DNA of 33,629 nt from an uncultured Clostridia bacterium (GTDB taxonomy: Bacteria > Bacillota > Clostridia > Oscillospirales > Oscillospiraceae). The stretch spans positions 1-33,629 of the forward strand of contig CAMZIY010000012.1 of NCBI GenBank assembly GCA_947307365.1, written 5' to 3'. Shown here one piece after another: positions 8,179 to 17,148 of this stretch. Both the position numbers and the translations under genes were made by a program. Below the pieces are notes generated by a model. It ran no database searches. It was not told the origin of the DNA and worked only from the letters and a program-made list of their open reading frames with translations. Within the stretch, counting starts at the first letter, position 1; each line of letters starts with the position of its first letter.

Positions 8179-8978
8179 TTTGGTTTACCTCCTTTTTCGT
8201 AGGGAATGGAGAGCCGGAAGCTCTCCCCTTCCACCTCTGCGCTACACACTGCCACACCCACCCCGTAGAGACGGCGCAGCAGCTCTTCCGTCAGTGCGGT
8301 ATCCGGCGGACCGTCCGCCAGCACGCCCCCGTCCAGCAGGGCCAGGACCCGGGTGGCGTAGCGGAAGGCCTGGTTTGGTTCATGGGTGGAAAAAATGACG
8401 GTGTACCCCCCTGCCCCCAGCTCCTGCACCCGCTGCATCACCCGGAAGCTGTTGCCGTAGTCCAGGTTGGCGGTGGGCTCGTCCATGATCAGCACCCGGG
8501 CGTCCTGTACCAGGGCCCGGGCCAGGAGGGCCAGCTGCCGCTCCCCGCCGCTGATGCTGCCGCTGCCCCGGTCCGCCAGATGGGCGATACCCAGGCTTTC
8601 CAGCGCGGCCATGGCCTTCTGCCGGTGCTCCGGCTTGGGGGAGGAAAACAGGGGGATCTGGTTGGTCATGCCCATGGTCACCAGATCCAGCACGGTATAA
8701 TTGAAAGTCTGGGGGGCGTACTGGGGGATATAGGCGATGAGGCTCGCCAGTTCCCGGGGACTCATCCCCCGGATGGGTTTGCCCTCCGCCAGCACCTCCC
8801 CCGTCCGGGGGCGGAGGAAACCCAGCAGGCAGCCGAAAAGGGTGCTTTTCCCCACCCCGTTGGGGCCCAGCACCGCCACCAGCTCCCCCGCTTCCGCAGA
8901 GAAGGAAAGGTCCTTCAATACGTCCGTTCCCCCATAGGAGAAGATGAGGTTTCTGGCTTCAATGCTCACGTTCCGCAC
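8175..8978 (-). CDS. FecE/BtuD-type ABC transporter ATP-binding protein
   Basis: Walker A GPNGVGKST, signature SISGGERQLALLARALVQDARVLIMDEPTANLD; GTG start. Confidence 0.92.
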   Translation of the reverse strand: MRNVSIEARNLIFSYGGTDVLKDLSFSAEAGELVAVLGPNGVGKSTLFGCLLGFLRPRTGEVLAEGKPIRGMSPRELASLIAYIPQYAPQTFNYTVLDLVTMGMTNQIPLFSSPKPEHRQKAMAALESLGIAHLADRGSGSISGGERQLALLARALVQDARVLIMDEPTANLDYGNSFRVMQRVQELGAGGYTVIFSTHEPNQAFRYATRVLALLDGGVLADGPPDTALTEELLRRLYGVGVAVCSAEVEGESFRLSIPYEKGGKPK

Positions 8979-10020
8979 CTCCCTGCACGATGAGGTAGAG
9001 AAATACGGGAGCGCCCACGAAGGAGGTGAGGATGCCCAGGGGCAGCTCGCTGGTGGTGATGACCCGGGCGATATCGTCCACCAGCATCAGGAAGGCCCCG
9101 CCCATGAGGATGGAAGCGGGGACGAGCCTGCGGTAATCGTATCCGAACAGCATCCGGCAGAAATGGGGGATCACCAGGCCCACCCAGCCGATCATGCCGC
9201 TCACCGCCACGCTGGCCGCCGTCACCAGGGTGGCGCACAGGATCACCGCCAGACGCAGACGCCCGGTGTTCAGGCCCATGGACCTGGCCTCCGCCTCGCT
9301 CACGGTGAGGAGGTTCATGCGCCAGCGCAGGAGCAGGAGGGGGATGAGCCCCAGCAGGATGGGGATAGCGGCAAAGGCCGTATCCTTCCCCTTCACGGAG
9401 CTCAGGGAACCCATGAGCCAGTAGGTGATGGCAGGGAGCTGCTCCTGGGTATCCGCCACCAGCTTGACAAAGGAGGTGCAGGCGGAGAACAGGGAGGAGA
9501 TCATCACCCCCGCCAGCACCAGAGCCAGGGTGGCGTTCAGCCTGCTGAACCGGCTCACCAGCCAGGCCAGGAGCACCGCCCCCAGGCCGAAGCAGAAGGC
9601 GGTGACCATGATGCCGAAATAGCTCATGCCCAGGAGGATGGCCAGGGAGGCGCCGAAGCCCGCCCCGGTGGAAGCCCCCATCAGGTCCGGGGAGACCATA
9701 GGGTTCCGGAACATCCCCTGATAGGAGGCTCCGGCGGCGGAAAGGGCCGCCCCCACCAGGGCGGCGCAAAGGATGCGGGGCAGACGGATATTCAGCACCA
9801 CCGCCTCTTCCAGCTCGGTCCAGCTTCCCGCCATATCCAGGGCGCCGAAGCTCAGCTTCTCCAGAAGCCAGGACGAGAGGATGCGCAGGGTCGTGCTCAT
9901 GGAGACCGCGTATCTCCCCAGAAGGAAGGATCCCAGGAACACCAGGATGAATCCCAGTCCCAGGAACAGGAACCTTCTGCCATAATGGGGCAGCCCTTTT
10001 TCTTTTCTTTCTTTCATCAT
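8959..10020 (-). CDS. FecCD-family ABC transporter permease
   Basis: 'RLPRILCAALVGAALSAAGASYQGMFRNPMVSPDLMGASTGAGFGASLAILLG', 'GWVGLVIPHFCRMLFG' FecCD hallmarks; start MMKERKEK at 10020. Confidence 0.92.
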   Translation of the reverse strand: MMKERKEKGLPHYGRRFLFLGLGFILVFLGSFLLGRYAVSMSTTLRILSSWLLEKLSFGALDMAGSWTELEEAVVLNIRLPRILCAALVGAALSAAGASYQGMFRNPMVSPDLMGASTGAGFGASLAILLGMSYFGIMVTAFCFGLGAVLLAWLVSRFSRLNATLALVLAGVMISSLFSACTSFVKLVADTQEQLPAITYWLMGSLSSVKGKDTAFAAIPILLGLIPLLLLRWRMNLLTVSEAEARSMGLNTGRLRLAVILCATLVTAASVAVSGMIGWVGLVIPHFCRMLFGYDYRRLVPASILMGGAFLMLVDDIARVITTSELPLGILTSFVGAPVFLYLIVQGGAEREH

Positions 10021-10058
10021 AAAATAACCCCGTTTCGATCCGGAAGGATCAAAACGGG
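10021..10058 (-). terminator. Terminator-like hairpin immediately upstream of the permease start codon
   Basis: Minus strand CCCGTTTTGATCC-TTCC-GGATCGAAACGGG (one U.G pair) followed by GTTATTTT-ATG. Confidence 0.65.
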
Positions 10059-10279
10059 CGGCAGGTCCGCGGTGTGGAGGCCAGGGCCTCCCTCCGGGAC
10101 GATCGGCACGGTTTTTCCTTCTCAAATACGGAGAGTCGGCCTGTTTCCGGCGCCGGCTTTCGAGAGGGCGGAACGCCCCCTCCGGCCCGAAGTCCATACG
10201 CCTGCGCGCTTAGGACAGGGGGCTCGGAAAATCCATTCGTCTTACTATTTCAATAAGGCATTATTCTGTTTCTTTATTC
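10021..10279 (-). promoter_or_regulatory. Structured 5' leader of FecCD importer operon; riboswitch/attenuator candidate of unassigned class
   Basis: ~259 nt between consensus promoter and ATG; contains GCCCCC/GGGGGC helix, GGAGGC-CCTG-GCCTCC hairpin, and a terminal terminator-like hairpin abutting the start codon. Confidence 0.55.
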
Positions 10280-10285
10280 TTCTTG

Positions 10286-10314
10286 ATTATAAATAGTATC
10301 GGCTTTTCTGTCAA
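10286..10314 (-). promoter_or_regulatory. Consensus sigma-A promoter of FecCD importer operon
   Basis: Minus strand TTGACA (10309-10314), 17-bp spacer, TATAAT (10286-10291). Confidence 0.85.
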
Positions 10315-10378
10315 GACCCCGGGGGTGGCGGGACACGGGTCTGTACGGTTTTTTTTGCCGTATATCCCCCCATGGGGC

Positions 10379-10430
10379 TTACGTGCTTCTCCCCCTCGCC
10401 GTATAATGCGCTTGTACCATAGGGGGTACA
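10379..10430 (+). promoter_or_regulatory. Promoter/operator candidate of methyltransferase-importer operon
   Basis: TTACGT (weak -35, 10379-10384), 17 bp, TATAAT (10402-10407); inverted repeat TGTACC-N6-GGTACA (10413-10430) at the expected +1; CCCCATGGGG palindrome (10368-10377) just upstream. Confidence 0.55.
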
Positions 10431-10455
10431 GTCTGGAAACGGAGAAAAAGAAACC

Positions 10456-11214
10456 ATGGAAACACTTACCCGGGAAATGATCGGCTATTGGGACCGGCGC
10501 GCCCCTTCCTATACGGAGGTCATTCGCAAGAACCTGGAGGGGGATTGGGACCGGCGCTGGGCGGATATGCTCATTTCCCGCTTTCCCGAGGAGAGGGACG
10601 CCCCTCTTCGGATCCTGGATATCGGCACCGGTCCGGGCTTCTACGCCATCATCCTGGCGGAGCGGGGCTATTCCGTAACGGCGGTGGATTACGCGGAGAA
10701 CATGCTGGCGGAAGCCCGTCGGAACGCGGGAACGCTGGGGGAACGCATCGACTTCCGGCAGATGGACGCCCATCGTCTGGAATTCCCCGAGAACAGCTTC
10801 GACGCGATCGTCACCCGCAATCTCACCTGGAACCTGGCGGAGCCGGAGCGGGCCTATCGGGAATGGATCCGGGTGCTGAAGCCCGGCGGCGTGCTGCTGA
10901 ATTTTGACGCCAACTGGTATTCCTACCTGGTAGACGAGGAAAAGGCGGAGGAATTCCGCCGGGACCGGGAGAACACCCGGCGGTACGGGGTGATCGACCA
11001 TAACGACTATGCCGAATCCGACCGGATGGAGGACCTCTCCCGCTCCCTGCCCATGACCCGTCAGGATCGGCCCCGGTGGGATCTGGATACCCTCGCCGCC
11101 CTGGGCTGCGCTTCCGTTTCCGCGGAAACGGAGCTCTTCCGGGAGGTATGGAGCCGGGAAGAACAGATCAACTACGCCTCCACCCCGGGCTTCCTCATCC
11201 GTGCAGTCAAGTAA
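10456..11214 (+). CDS. Class I SAM-dependent methyltransferase (paralogue of 16306..17046)
   Basis: Motif I ILDIGTGPGFYAIILAERGYSVTAVDYAENML; 'IVTRNLTWNLAEPERAYREWIRVLKPGGVLLNFDANWY'. Confidence 0.9.
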   Translation: METLTREMIGYWDRRAPSYTEVIRKNLEGDWDRRWADMLISRFPEERDAPLRILDIGTGPGFYAIILAERGYSVTAVDYAENMLAEARRNAGTLGERIDFRQMDAHRLEFPENSFDAIVTRNLTWNLAEPERAYREWIRVLKPGGVLLNFDANWYSYLVDEEKAEEFRRDRENTRRYGVIDHNDYAESDRMEDLSRSLPMTRQDRPRWDLDTLAALGCASVSAETELFREVWSREEQINYASTPGFLIRAVK

Positions 11215-11236
11215 CGCAAGAAAGGAGGAACGGAAC

Positions 11237-12763
11237 ATGAAACGAATCGTCGCTCTGGTATTGGCCGTCCTGCTGGCCCTGGGCCTTTTGGGCTGCGCCA
11301 AAACGGAAAAACCTGCCGAGACTCCGGCGGCTGAACCGCAGATCCTGAAGCTGGCGGAGAGCTTCGCCTACCCCAGCCTGGACGTGCATAAGGAGTATTA
11401 CGGCTGGTATACCTCCATTTACGGGATCTCCGAGACCCTGTTCCGGGTGGGGGACGACCTCTCCATCCAGCCGCTGCTGGCGGAGAAAGCCGAAACCAGC
11501 GAGGACGGCCTTACCTGGACCGTCACTCTGGCCCCGAAGGCCGCCTTTTCCAATGGAAAAGCCCTCACCGCCGATATGGTCGCCCGGAACCTGAAGCGGC
11601 TGGCGGAGGTGAATCCCCGCTTCGCCTACCTGGCGGATTTCAACATCTCCGCCGCCGGGGATCAGACCCTGACCATCGTCACCCCGCAGATCTACCCCAC
11701 CCTGCTCAGCGACCTGACTGCACCGGAGCTGGGGATCATGGACCTGGACGGCACCGCCGATTTTGACAACGCCCCGGTCTGCACCGGTCCCTTTGTGCTG
11801 AAGTCCTTCCAGCCGGAGGGCACCGTGGAGGTGGAGAAGAACACCGCTTACTGGAACGAAGCCGTGAAGCTGGACGGCGCGATCTTCTACTATATGCAGG
11901 ACGATGAGAGCAAGCTCCTGGCCATGCAGAGCGGAGAGATCGACGGCTACACCAGCGTCACCGCCGCCGCGAAGGATATCTATGCTGCCGACCCGTCCCG
12001 GTACGTGCTCACCCAGATCCCCGCCACCCGGCTGCAGTTCTACGTGCTGAACGAGACCCGGATGGACGACGTCCTGCGCCGGGCGGTGAACCTGGCTGCG
12101 GATCCGGGGGCCATCGCCGCCTACCTGGGGGGCACCGTCTCCCCCGCCGTGGGTCCCTTTACCTCCGCCGCCCCTTACGGAAAGGTGACGAAGCCCGCTC
12201 CCGACCCGGAGGCCGCGAAGGCGGCCCTGGAAGGCGCCGGATATACGCTGAACAAAGACGGCTTTTATGAGCGGGACGGGCAGCCGATCCAGCTGAACAT
12301 CTGCTATTATGCCGCCCGCTCCCTGGACTCCATCGCCATTCTCCTGCAGGAGCAGCTGAAGGCCGTGGGGATCGACAGCATCCTGACGGTGCAGGAGGAT
12401 CCGGATTCCACCTATATCGCCACCGGGGATTTCGACATCGCCCTGTACTGCATGATCGCAGACAAGGCCGGGGATCCCTACTACTGCATCGACGCCCTGT
12501 TCCGGCAGGACAGCCGCTGGGCCATCGCCGGCTTCCGGAGCGACGCATGCGAGGCGCTGATCAACGAGCTCCAGTTTGAGACAAACGTGACCCGCCGGGC
12601 GGAGCTGGCAAACCAGATCGTTCAGATGGTCATCGACGACAATGCCTTCGGGTTCGTGGGCCTGTTCAACAAGACCACCGTCACCCGGAAGGGCGTCGAG
12701 GGGATCGCGGAAAACTGCCCCTTCGATTTCTACGGCGTCGATGCAAACACCGGCATAGGATAA
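11237..12763 (+). CDS. ABC transporter substrate-binding lipoprotein, SBP_bac_5 (Opp/NikA-type)
   Basis: Lipobox LGLLGCAK; 'LTWTVTLAPKAAFSNGKALTADMVARNLKRL'; 'APVCTGPFVLKSFQPEGTVEVEKNTAYW'. ATG 11237 behind aaaggaggaacggaac. Confidence 0.92.
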   Translation: MKRIVALVLAVLLALGLLGCAKTEKPAETPAAEPQILKLAESFAYPSLDVHKEYYGWYTSIYGISETLFRVGDDLSIQPLLAEKAETSEDGLTWTVTLAPKAAFSNGKALTADMVARNLKRLAEVNPRFAYLADFNISAAGDQTLTIVTPQIYPTLLSDLTAPELGIMDLDGTADFDNAPVCTGPFVLKSFQPEGTVEVEKNTAYWNEAVKLDGAIFYYMQDDESKLLAMQSGEIDGYTSVTAAAKDIYAADPSRYVLTQIPATRLQFYVLNETRMDDVLRRAVNLAADPGAIAAYLGGTVSPAVGPFTSAAPYGKVTKPAPDPEAAKAALEGAGYTLNKDGFYERDGQPIQLNICYYAARSLDSIAILLQEQLKAVGIDSILTVQEDPDSTYIATGDFDIALYCMIADKAGDPYYCIDALFRQDSRWAIAGFRSDACEALINELQFETNVTRRAELANQIVQMVIDDNAFGFVGLFNKTTVTRKGVEGIAENCPFDFYGVDANTGIG

Positions 12764-12774
12764 AAACAGCTGTA

Positions 12775-12806
12775 CCCTCCCGGACCGGGCAGCCGGTCCG
12801 GGAGGG
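12775..12806 (+). other. Intercistronic hairpin between binding-protein and permease genes
   Basis: CCCTCCCGGACCGG-GCAG-CCGGTCCGGGAGGG, perfect 14-bp stem, tetraloop, no U-tract. Confidence 0.8.
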
Positions 12807-12820
12807 CATAACGGAGCAAC

Positions 12821-13750
12821 ATGGGCAAGTATATTCTCAAACGCATGGCGCATCTGATCTGGATCCTCCTGGCCGTGAGCTTTCTCACCTTTCTGCTGAT
12901 GTACCTGGCTCCCGGAGACGCAGCGGAAAAGAAGTTGAACGCCCAGGGGATCAGCGTGTCTCAGGAGGTCCTGGAGCGGACCCGACAGGAGATGGGGCTG
13001 GACCGCCCCTTCCTGGTGCAGTACGGGGACTGGCTCCTGGGCGTTCTGCGCCTTGACCTGGGCTCCTCCTACAAGGACGGGTTTCCGGTGGGCGAAAAGC
13101 TGGCCCGGGGACTGGGCAGCACCCTGGTGCTCGCTCTGTGGAGTCTGCTTCTGAGCCTGGCAGTGGCCCTGCCTCTGAGCCTGCTGGCCGCCCTCCACCG
13201 GGACGGGCCTCTGGACCGCATCCTCCGCTTTCTGAGCTTCGTGGGGAACTCATTGCCCGGGTTCCTCCTTTCGGTGCTGCTCATGTACCTGTTCTGCGTC
13301 CGGCTCCGGCTCCTGCCGGTGCTGGCGGACCGGAGCCTGAAGGGCCTGCTGCTTCCCGGTCTTTCCCTGGCCATCCCGCTGTGTTCCCGCTTCCTGCGGC
13401 AATTCCGGGCAGAGCTGCTGGAGCAGCTGGGGCGGAGCTATGTGACCGGCGCGGTGACCCGGGGGGTGAAAGCCCGTTACATCCTGTTCCGGAACGTGCT
13501 GCGCAACGCTTCCATTTCCATCCTCACCATCGTGGGGCTGTCCGTGGGCAGTCTCATGGGAGGCAGCGTGGTGATCGAAACCATCTTCCGCTGGCCCGGG
13601 CTGGGAAAGCTGGCCATGGACGCCATCCGGGACCGGGATCTTCCCGTGATCCAGGGCTTCGTCCTGCTCACCGCGGTGATCTATGTGGGGATCAATCTGC
13701 TGACGGATATCGCCTATCACTGGGTGGATCCCCGGGTAAGGGAGGAGTGA
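12821..13750 (+). CDS. ABC transporter permease (OppB/NikB-type)
   Basis: MGKYILKRMAHLIWILLAVSFLTFLLMYLAPGD...; EAA loop 'RSYVTGAVTRGVKARYILFRNVLRNASISILTIVGLSVGSLMGGSVVIETIFRWPGLGKLAMDAI'. Confidence 0.93.
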   Translation: MGKYILKRMAHLIWILLAVSFLTFLLMYLAPGDAAEKKLNAQGISVSQEVLERTRQEMGLDRPFLVQYGDWLLGVLRLDLGSSYKDGFPVGEKLARGLGSTLVLALWSLLLSLAVALPLSLLAALHRDGPLDRILRFLSFVGNSLPGFLLSVLLMYLFCVRLRLLPVLADRSLKGLLLPGLSLAIPLCSRFLRQFRAELLEQLGRSYVTGAVTRGVKARYILFRNVLRNASISILTIVGLSVGSLMGGSVVIETIFRWPGLGKLAMDAIRDRDLPVIQGFVLLTAVIYVGINLLTDIAYHWVDPRVREE

Positions 13751-13755
13751 GGGAT

Positions 13756-14598
13756 ATGCTGCTGAAGCCCCGTCGGAAACGCAGCCGGAAAAAGCTCCGT
13801 CTGCGGATGATCCTCCTGCTGACTCTGGCGTGTCTGCTGGCCCTGACGGCGGTTCTTGCCCCGCTGCTGACCCCCAACGATCCCAACGCCACGGATTCCG
13901 GGGCGATGAACTATGCGCCGTGCCGGGAATACCCCTTCGGTACGGACCGGTACGGACGATGCGTCTGTTCCCGGGTGCTCATGGGCGCCCGCACCTCCGT
14001 CTTCTGCGCCCTGGCCCTGGTGGTGGCCGCCTTCCTGCTGGGAAGCATCCTGGGGATGCTGGCGGGTTATTACAGCGGCGCGGCGGATACTCTTGTGATG
14101 CGTCTGGCGGACGTGCTGCTCTCCTTCCCCCAGATGGTGCTGGCCATCGCCGTGGCGGGCATCCTGGGGGGCGGCATGGGCAACGCCATGCTGGCTCTGG
14201 GGATCACAAGCTGGACCCTGTACGCCCGTCTGGCCCGGGCTCAGGTCCTTTCCCTGCGGAAGGAGGCCTACGTTCAGGCTGCCCGGCTCAGCGGCTGCAG
14301 CACTCCCTCCATTCTGCTTCGTACCATGCTCCCCAATATGCTGGGTCCTCTGGCGGTGAACGCCGCCGCCCAGCTGGGGACCACCATGGTGGGCCTGGCA
14401 GGCCTCTCCTTCCTAGGCATCGGCGTCCGGGAACCTCACGCGGAATGGGGCAGCATGATCAGCGCGGCCCGGGGCTACATCCAGCTGGCTCCCTGGTCCG
14501 TACTCTTCCCCGCCGGTGCGGCGGTCCTCACGGTGATGGTGTTCAACCTGCTGGGGGATTGCCTGCGGGACTGGCTGGATCCGGAGGCGGCAAAATGA
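13756..14598 (+). CDS. ABC transporter permease (OppC/NikC-type)
   Basis: 'YPFGTDRYGRCVCSRVLMGARTSVFCALALVVAAFLLGSILGMLAGYY', C-terminal 'GIGVREPHAEWGSMISAARGYIQLAPWSVLFPAGAAVLTVMVFNLLGDCLRDWLDPEA'. Confidence 0.93.
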   Translation: MLLKPRRKRSRKKLRLRMILLLTLACLLALTAVLAPLLTPNDPNATDSGAMNYAPCREYPFGTDRYGRCVCSRVLMGARTSVFCALALVVAAFLLGSILGMLAGYYSGAADTLVMRLADVLLSFPQMVLAIAVAGILGGGMGNAMLALGITSWTLYARLARAQVLSLRKEAYVQAARLSGCSTPSILLRTMLPNMLGPLAVNAAAQLGTTMVGLAGLSFLGIGVREPHAEWGSMISAARGYIQLAPWSVLFPAGAAVLTVMVFNLLGDCLRDWLDPEAAK

Positions 14599-15557
14599 GC
14601 GATCAGACGGTTCTTCTGGAGGTCCGGGACCTGAGCGCCGGATACGGCGGCGGTCCGGTGGTCGCAGGGATCTCCTTCACCCTGGAACGGGGCGAGATCC
14701 TCTCTCTGGTGGGAGAGAGCGGCTGCGGCAAAAGCACGCTGCTCCGGGCGATCATGGGCACGGAGCCGGATCTTTGTCTCCTCTCCGGCAGCATCCGGCT
14801 GGAGGGGACGGAGCTCGCCGCCCTCCCGCCCCGGGAACGGCTCCGGTTTGTTGCCCGGCGCTGCGGTATGGTGTTCCAGAGCCCGGGAGCTTCCTTCAAC
14901 CCAATCCGCAGCTACCGCAGCCAATTCATCGAAACGCTGAAAAGCCGCGGGAAATATGATAAGAAGGATTTTCTTCCCCGGGCGGAAGCCGCCCTGCTCC
15001 GCCTGGGGCTGAAGGAACCACGCCGGGTGCTGGATTCCTGCCCCTATGAGCTCAGCGGCGGCATGAATCAGCGGGTCGCCCTGGCTCTGGCCCTCCTCCT
15101 GGGTCAGGAACTGCTCCTGGCGGACGAGCCCACCAGCGCTTTGGACGCCGCCATCCAGCTTCAGGCGGCGGCAGAGCTGAAGTCCCTCGGCGAGACCGCG
15201 GGGATCGCCCAAATCGTCGTCACCCATAACCTGGCTCTGGCCCGGTATCTGGGCGGTCGGATCGGCGTGATGTACGCCGGCAGGCTGGTGGAGCTCGCCC
15301 CGGCGGGGGATCTGCTGGAGGAGCCCCGACATCCCTATACCCAGGCCTTGCTGGAGGCGATCCCCCGGCTGGACGGGACCATGCCCCGCCCCCTGGCAGG
15401 ACAGCTCCCCGGGGAAGGGCCGGCGTTGCCCGGCTGTCCCTTCTTCCCCCGCTGCAGCCGCGCCATACCCGCCTGCCGGGAGACGCCCTGCACTCTGGCA
15501 CCTTGGAAGGGGGAGCACCTGCTGGCCTGCTGCCGGGCCGGGGAGGAGACGCCATGA
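14595..15557 (+). CDS. ABC transporter ATP-binding protein (OppD/NikD-type)
   Basis: Walker A GESGCGKST, signature LSGGMNQRVALALALLLGQELLLADEPTSALD, C-terminal oligopeptide/dipeptide cysteine-rich tail; ATG overlaps previous stop (ATGA). Confidence 0.93.
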   Translation: MSDQTVLLEVRDLSAGYGGGPVVAGISFTLERGEILSLVGESGCGKSTLLRAIMGTEPDLCLLSGSIRLEGTELAALPPRERLRFVARRCGMVFQSPGASFNPIRSYRSQFIETLKSRGKYDKKDFLPRAEAALLRLGLKEPRRVLDSCPYELSGGMNQRVALALALLLGQELLLADEPTSALDAAIQLQAAAELKSLGETAGIAQIVVTHNLALARYLGGRIGVMYAGRLVELAPAGDLLEEPRHPYTQALLEAIPRLDGTMPRPLAGQLPGEGPALPGCPFFPRCSRAIPACRETPCTLAPWKGEHLLACCRAGEETP

Positions 15558-16291
15558 TCATCCTGGAAGGCAAGGAACTGACCCGGCGTTACATCCGGGG
15601 AAAATACGGGACAGACGCCCTCAGTCAGGTAAGCTTCACCCTGGAAAAGGGGGAGACGCTGGGCATCGTGGGAGAAAGCGGCAGCGGCAAAAGCACCCTG
15701 CTGCGGCTGATCAGCGGCCTGGAAGCGCCTGATTCCGGCACTCTGGCCCTGATGGGAACTCCCCTTTCCCCGGTGCGCAGCCGGGAGGAATACCGGCATA
15801 TCCAGATGGTTTTCCAAGACGCCGCCGGCTCCTTCCATCCCCGGCGGCAGATCGCAGCCTCCATCCGGGAATCGGTGCGGAACCTGACGGGACGGGAACC
15901 GGATCTTCCCGCCCTCTGCGCCATGGTGGGCCTGGCCCCTGAACTGCTGGACCGGTATCCCCGGGAGCTGAGCGGCGGGCAATGCCAGCGCCTGGCCATC
16001 GCCCGGGCTTTGGGGGCGGAGCCGGAGGTCCTGCTCTGCGATGAGATCACCAGTGCTCTGGACGTATCCACCCAGGCCCAGATCCTGAATCTGCTGGCTG
16101 ACCTGTGCCGCAGCCGGGATCTCTCCGTGATCCTGGTTTCCCATGATCTGGCGGTGGTGAGCTGTCTCTGCACCCGGGTGATGGTCCTGCGGGGCGGCCG
16201 GGTGGTGGAGGAGGGTCCTGTACGGGAGATCCTGGATCATCCCCGGGAGGAATATACAAAGCAGCTTCGCGCCTCAGTACTGGAACGATAA
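15554..16291 (+). CDS. ABC transporter ATP-binding protein (OppF/NikE-type)
   Basis: Walker A GESGSGKST, LSGGQCQRLAIARALGAEPEVLLCDEITSALDVSTQAQIL. Confidence 0.93.
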   Translation: MIILEGKELTRRYIRGKYGTDALSQVSFTLEKGETLGIVGESGSGKSTLLRLISGLEAPDSGTLALMGTPLSPVRSREEYRHIQMVFQDAAGSFHPRRQIAASIRESVRNLTGREPDLPALCAMVGLAPELLDRYPRELSGGQCQRLAIARALGAEPEVLLCDEITSALDVSTQAQILNLLADLCRSRDLSVILVSHDLAVVSCLCTRVMVLRGGRVVEEGPVREILDHPREEYTKQLRASVLER

Positions 16292-16305
16292 AGGAGCATG
16301 ACCAA

Positions 16306-17046
16306 ATGGATCAGATGCAGACGGCGGAACGGCGGGTAGTGGACTACTGGACCAAACGGGCCCACGATTTCGGCGTCGTCCGGCAGAATGAGCTGCGGGA
16401 CGGGATCAGCGGCCGATGGCTTTGGGAGATGGAAACCTGTCTCCCCGGGGACCGGACCCTGGATATCCTGGATGCGGGTACGGGCACCGGCTATTTTGCC
16501 ATCCTCCTGGCGATGCAGGGTCACCGGGTCACCGGGATCGACCTCACCTCCGCCATGCTGCGGGAGGCGGAGAACGCCGTGCGCCTCGCCGGAGTGGTCG
16601 CCCGGTTCCTGGAGCTGGACGCCCAGGCCACGGGTCTGCCCGGCGGGAGCTTCGATGCCGTCGTCACCCGCAATCTCACCTGGACTCTGCCGGATCCGGA
16701 AGCGGCCTACAGGGAGTGGCTCCGGCTCCTGCGGCCAGGGGGCGTTCTGCTGAACTTTGACGCTGACTACGCGGAAAACGTCCGGCGGCGGAATCAGGGC
16801 GCCTCACACACGGACGAGAAGGGGATCTACGGCCACATCGGCATGACCCCGGACCTGAGCCGCATGAATGCGGAGATCACCCTCTCCATGCCCGCCAGCC
16901 GTCACCGGCGGCCGGACTGGGACCTGGAACTGATGCAGGAGGCAGGTTTTTCCGCCTGCGGTGCGGATACGTCGGCAGGCCGCCGCATCCTGGGAGAGCA
17001 CGATCTTCCCGAATCCCCGCTGTTCCTGGTGTGGGGGAGGAAATGA
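16306..17046 (+). CDS. Class I SAM-dependent methyltransferase (paralogue of 10456..11214)
   Basis: ILDAGTGTGYFAILLAMQGHRVTGIDLTSAMLREAENA; 'VVTRNLTWTLPDPEAAYREWLRLLRPGGVLLNFDADY'. Confidence 0.9.
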   Translation: MDQMQTAERRVVDYWTKRAHDFGVVRQNELRDGISGRWLWEMETCLPGDRTLDILDAGTGTGYFAILLAMQGHRVTGIDLTSAMLREAENAVRLAGVVARFLELDAQATGLPGGSFDAVVTRNLTWTLPDPEAAYREWLRLLRPGGVLLNFDADYAENVRRRNQGASHTDEKGIYGHIGMTPDLSRMNAEITLSMPASRHRRPDWDLELMQEAGFSACGADTSAGRRILGEHDLPESPLFLVWGRK

Positions 17047-17071
17047 CGGATGCGGAGAGCGCGATAAAAAT

Positions 17072-17109
17072 ACGGGGGAATGAGCGGACCTGCTCATTCC
17101 CCCGTTTCA
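17072..17109. terminator. Bidirectional terminator between convergent transcripts
   Basis: ACGGGGGAATGAGC-N6-GCTCATTCCCCCGT, flanked by aaaaat and ttcattt. Confidence 0.8.
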
Positions 17110-17148
17110 TTTCCTTCGGATCCCCATAAAGCGGCGCTATCGCCGTGC

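Noticed and set aside
10021-10279. Cobalamin riboswitch call for the importer leader
   Set aside because: Only a loose ...GGACCTGCC resemblance to the 3' B12 box; the GCCACTG-type core box is absent by eye, so I left the class unassigned.
8944-10296. 450-aa plus-strand ORF
   Set aside because: Antisense to FecCD permease; His/Gln/Gly/Glu-rich shadow ORF.
11207-13198. 663-aa minus-strand ORF
   Set aside because: Antisense shadow of the NikA-type binding protein and permease genes.
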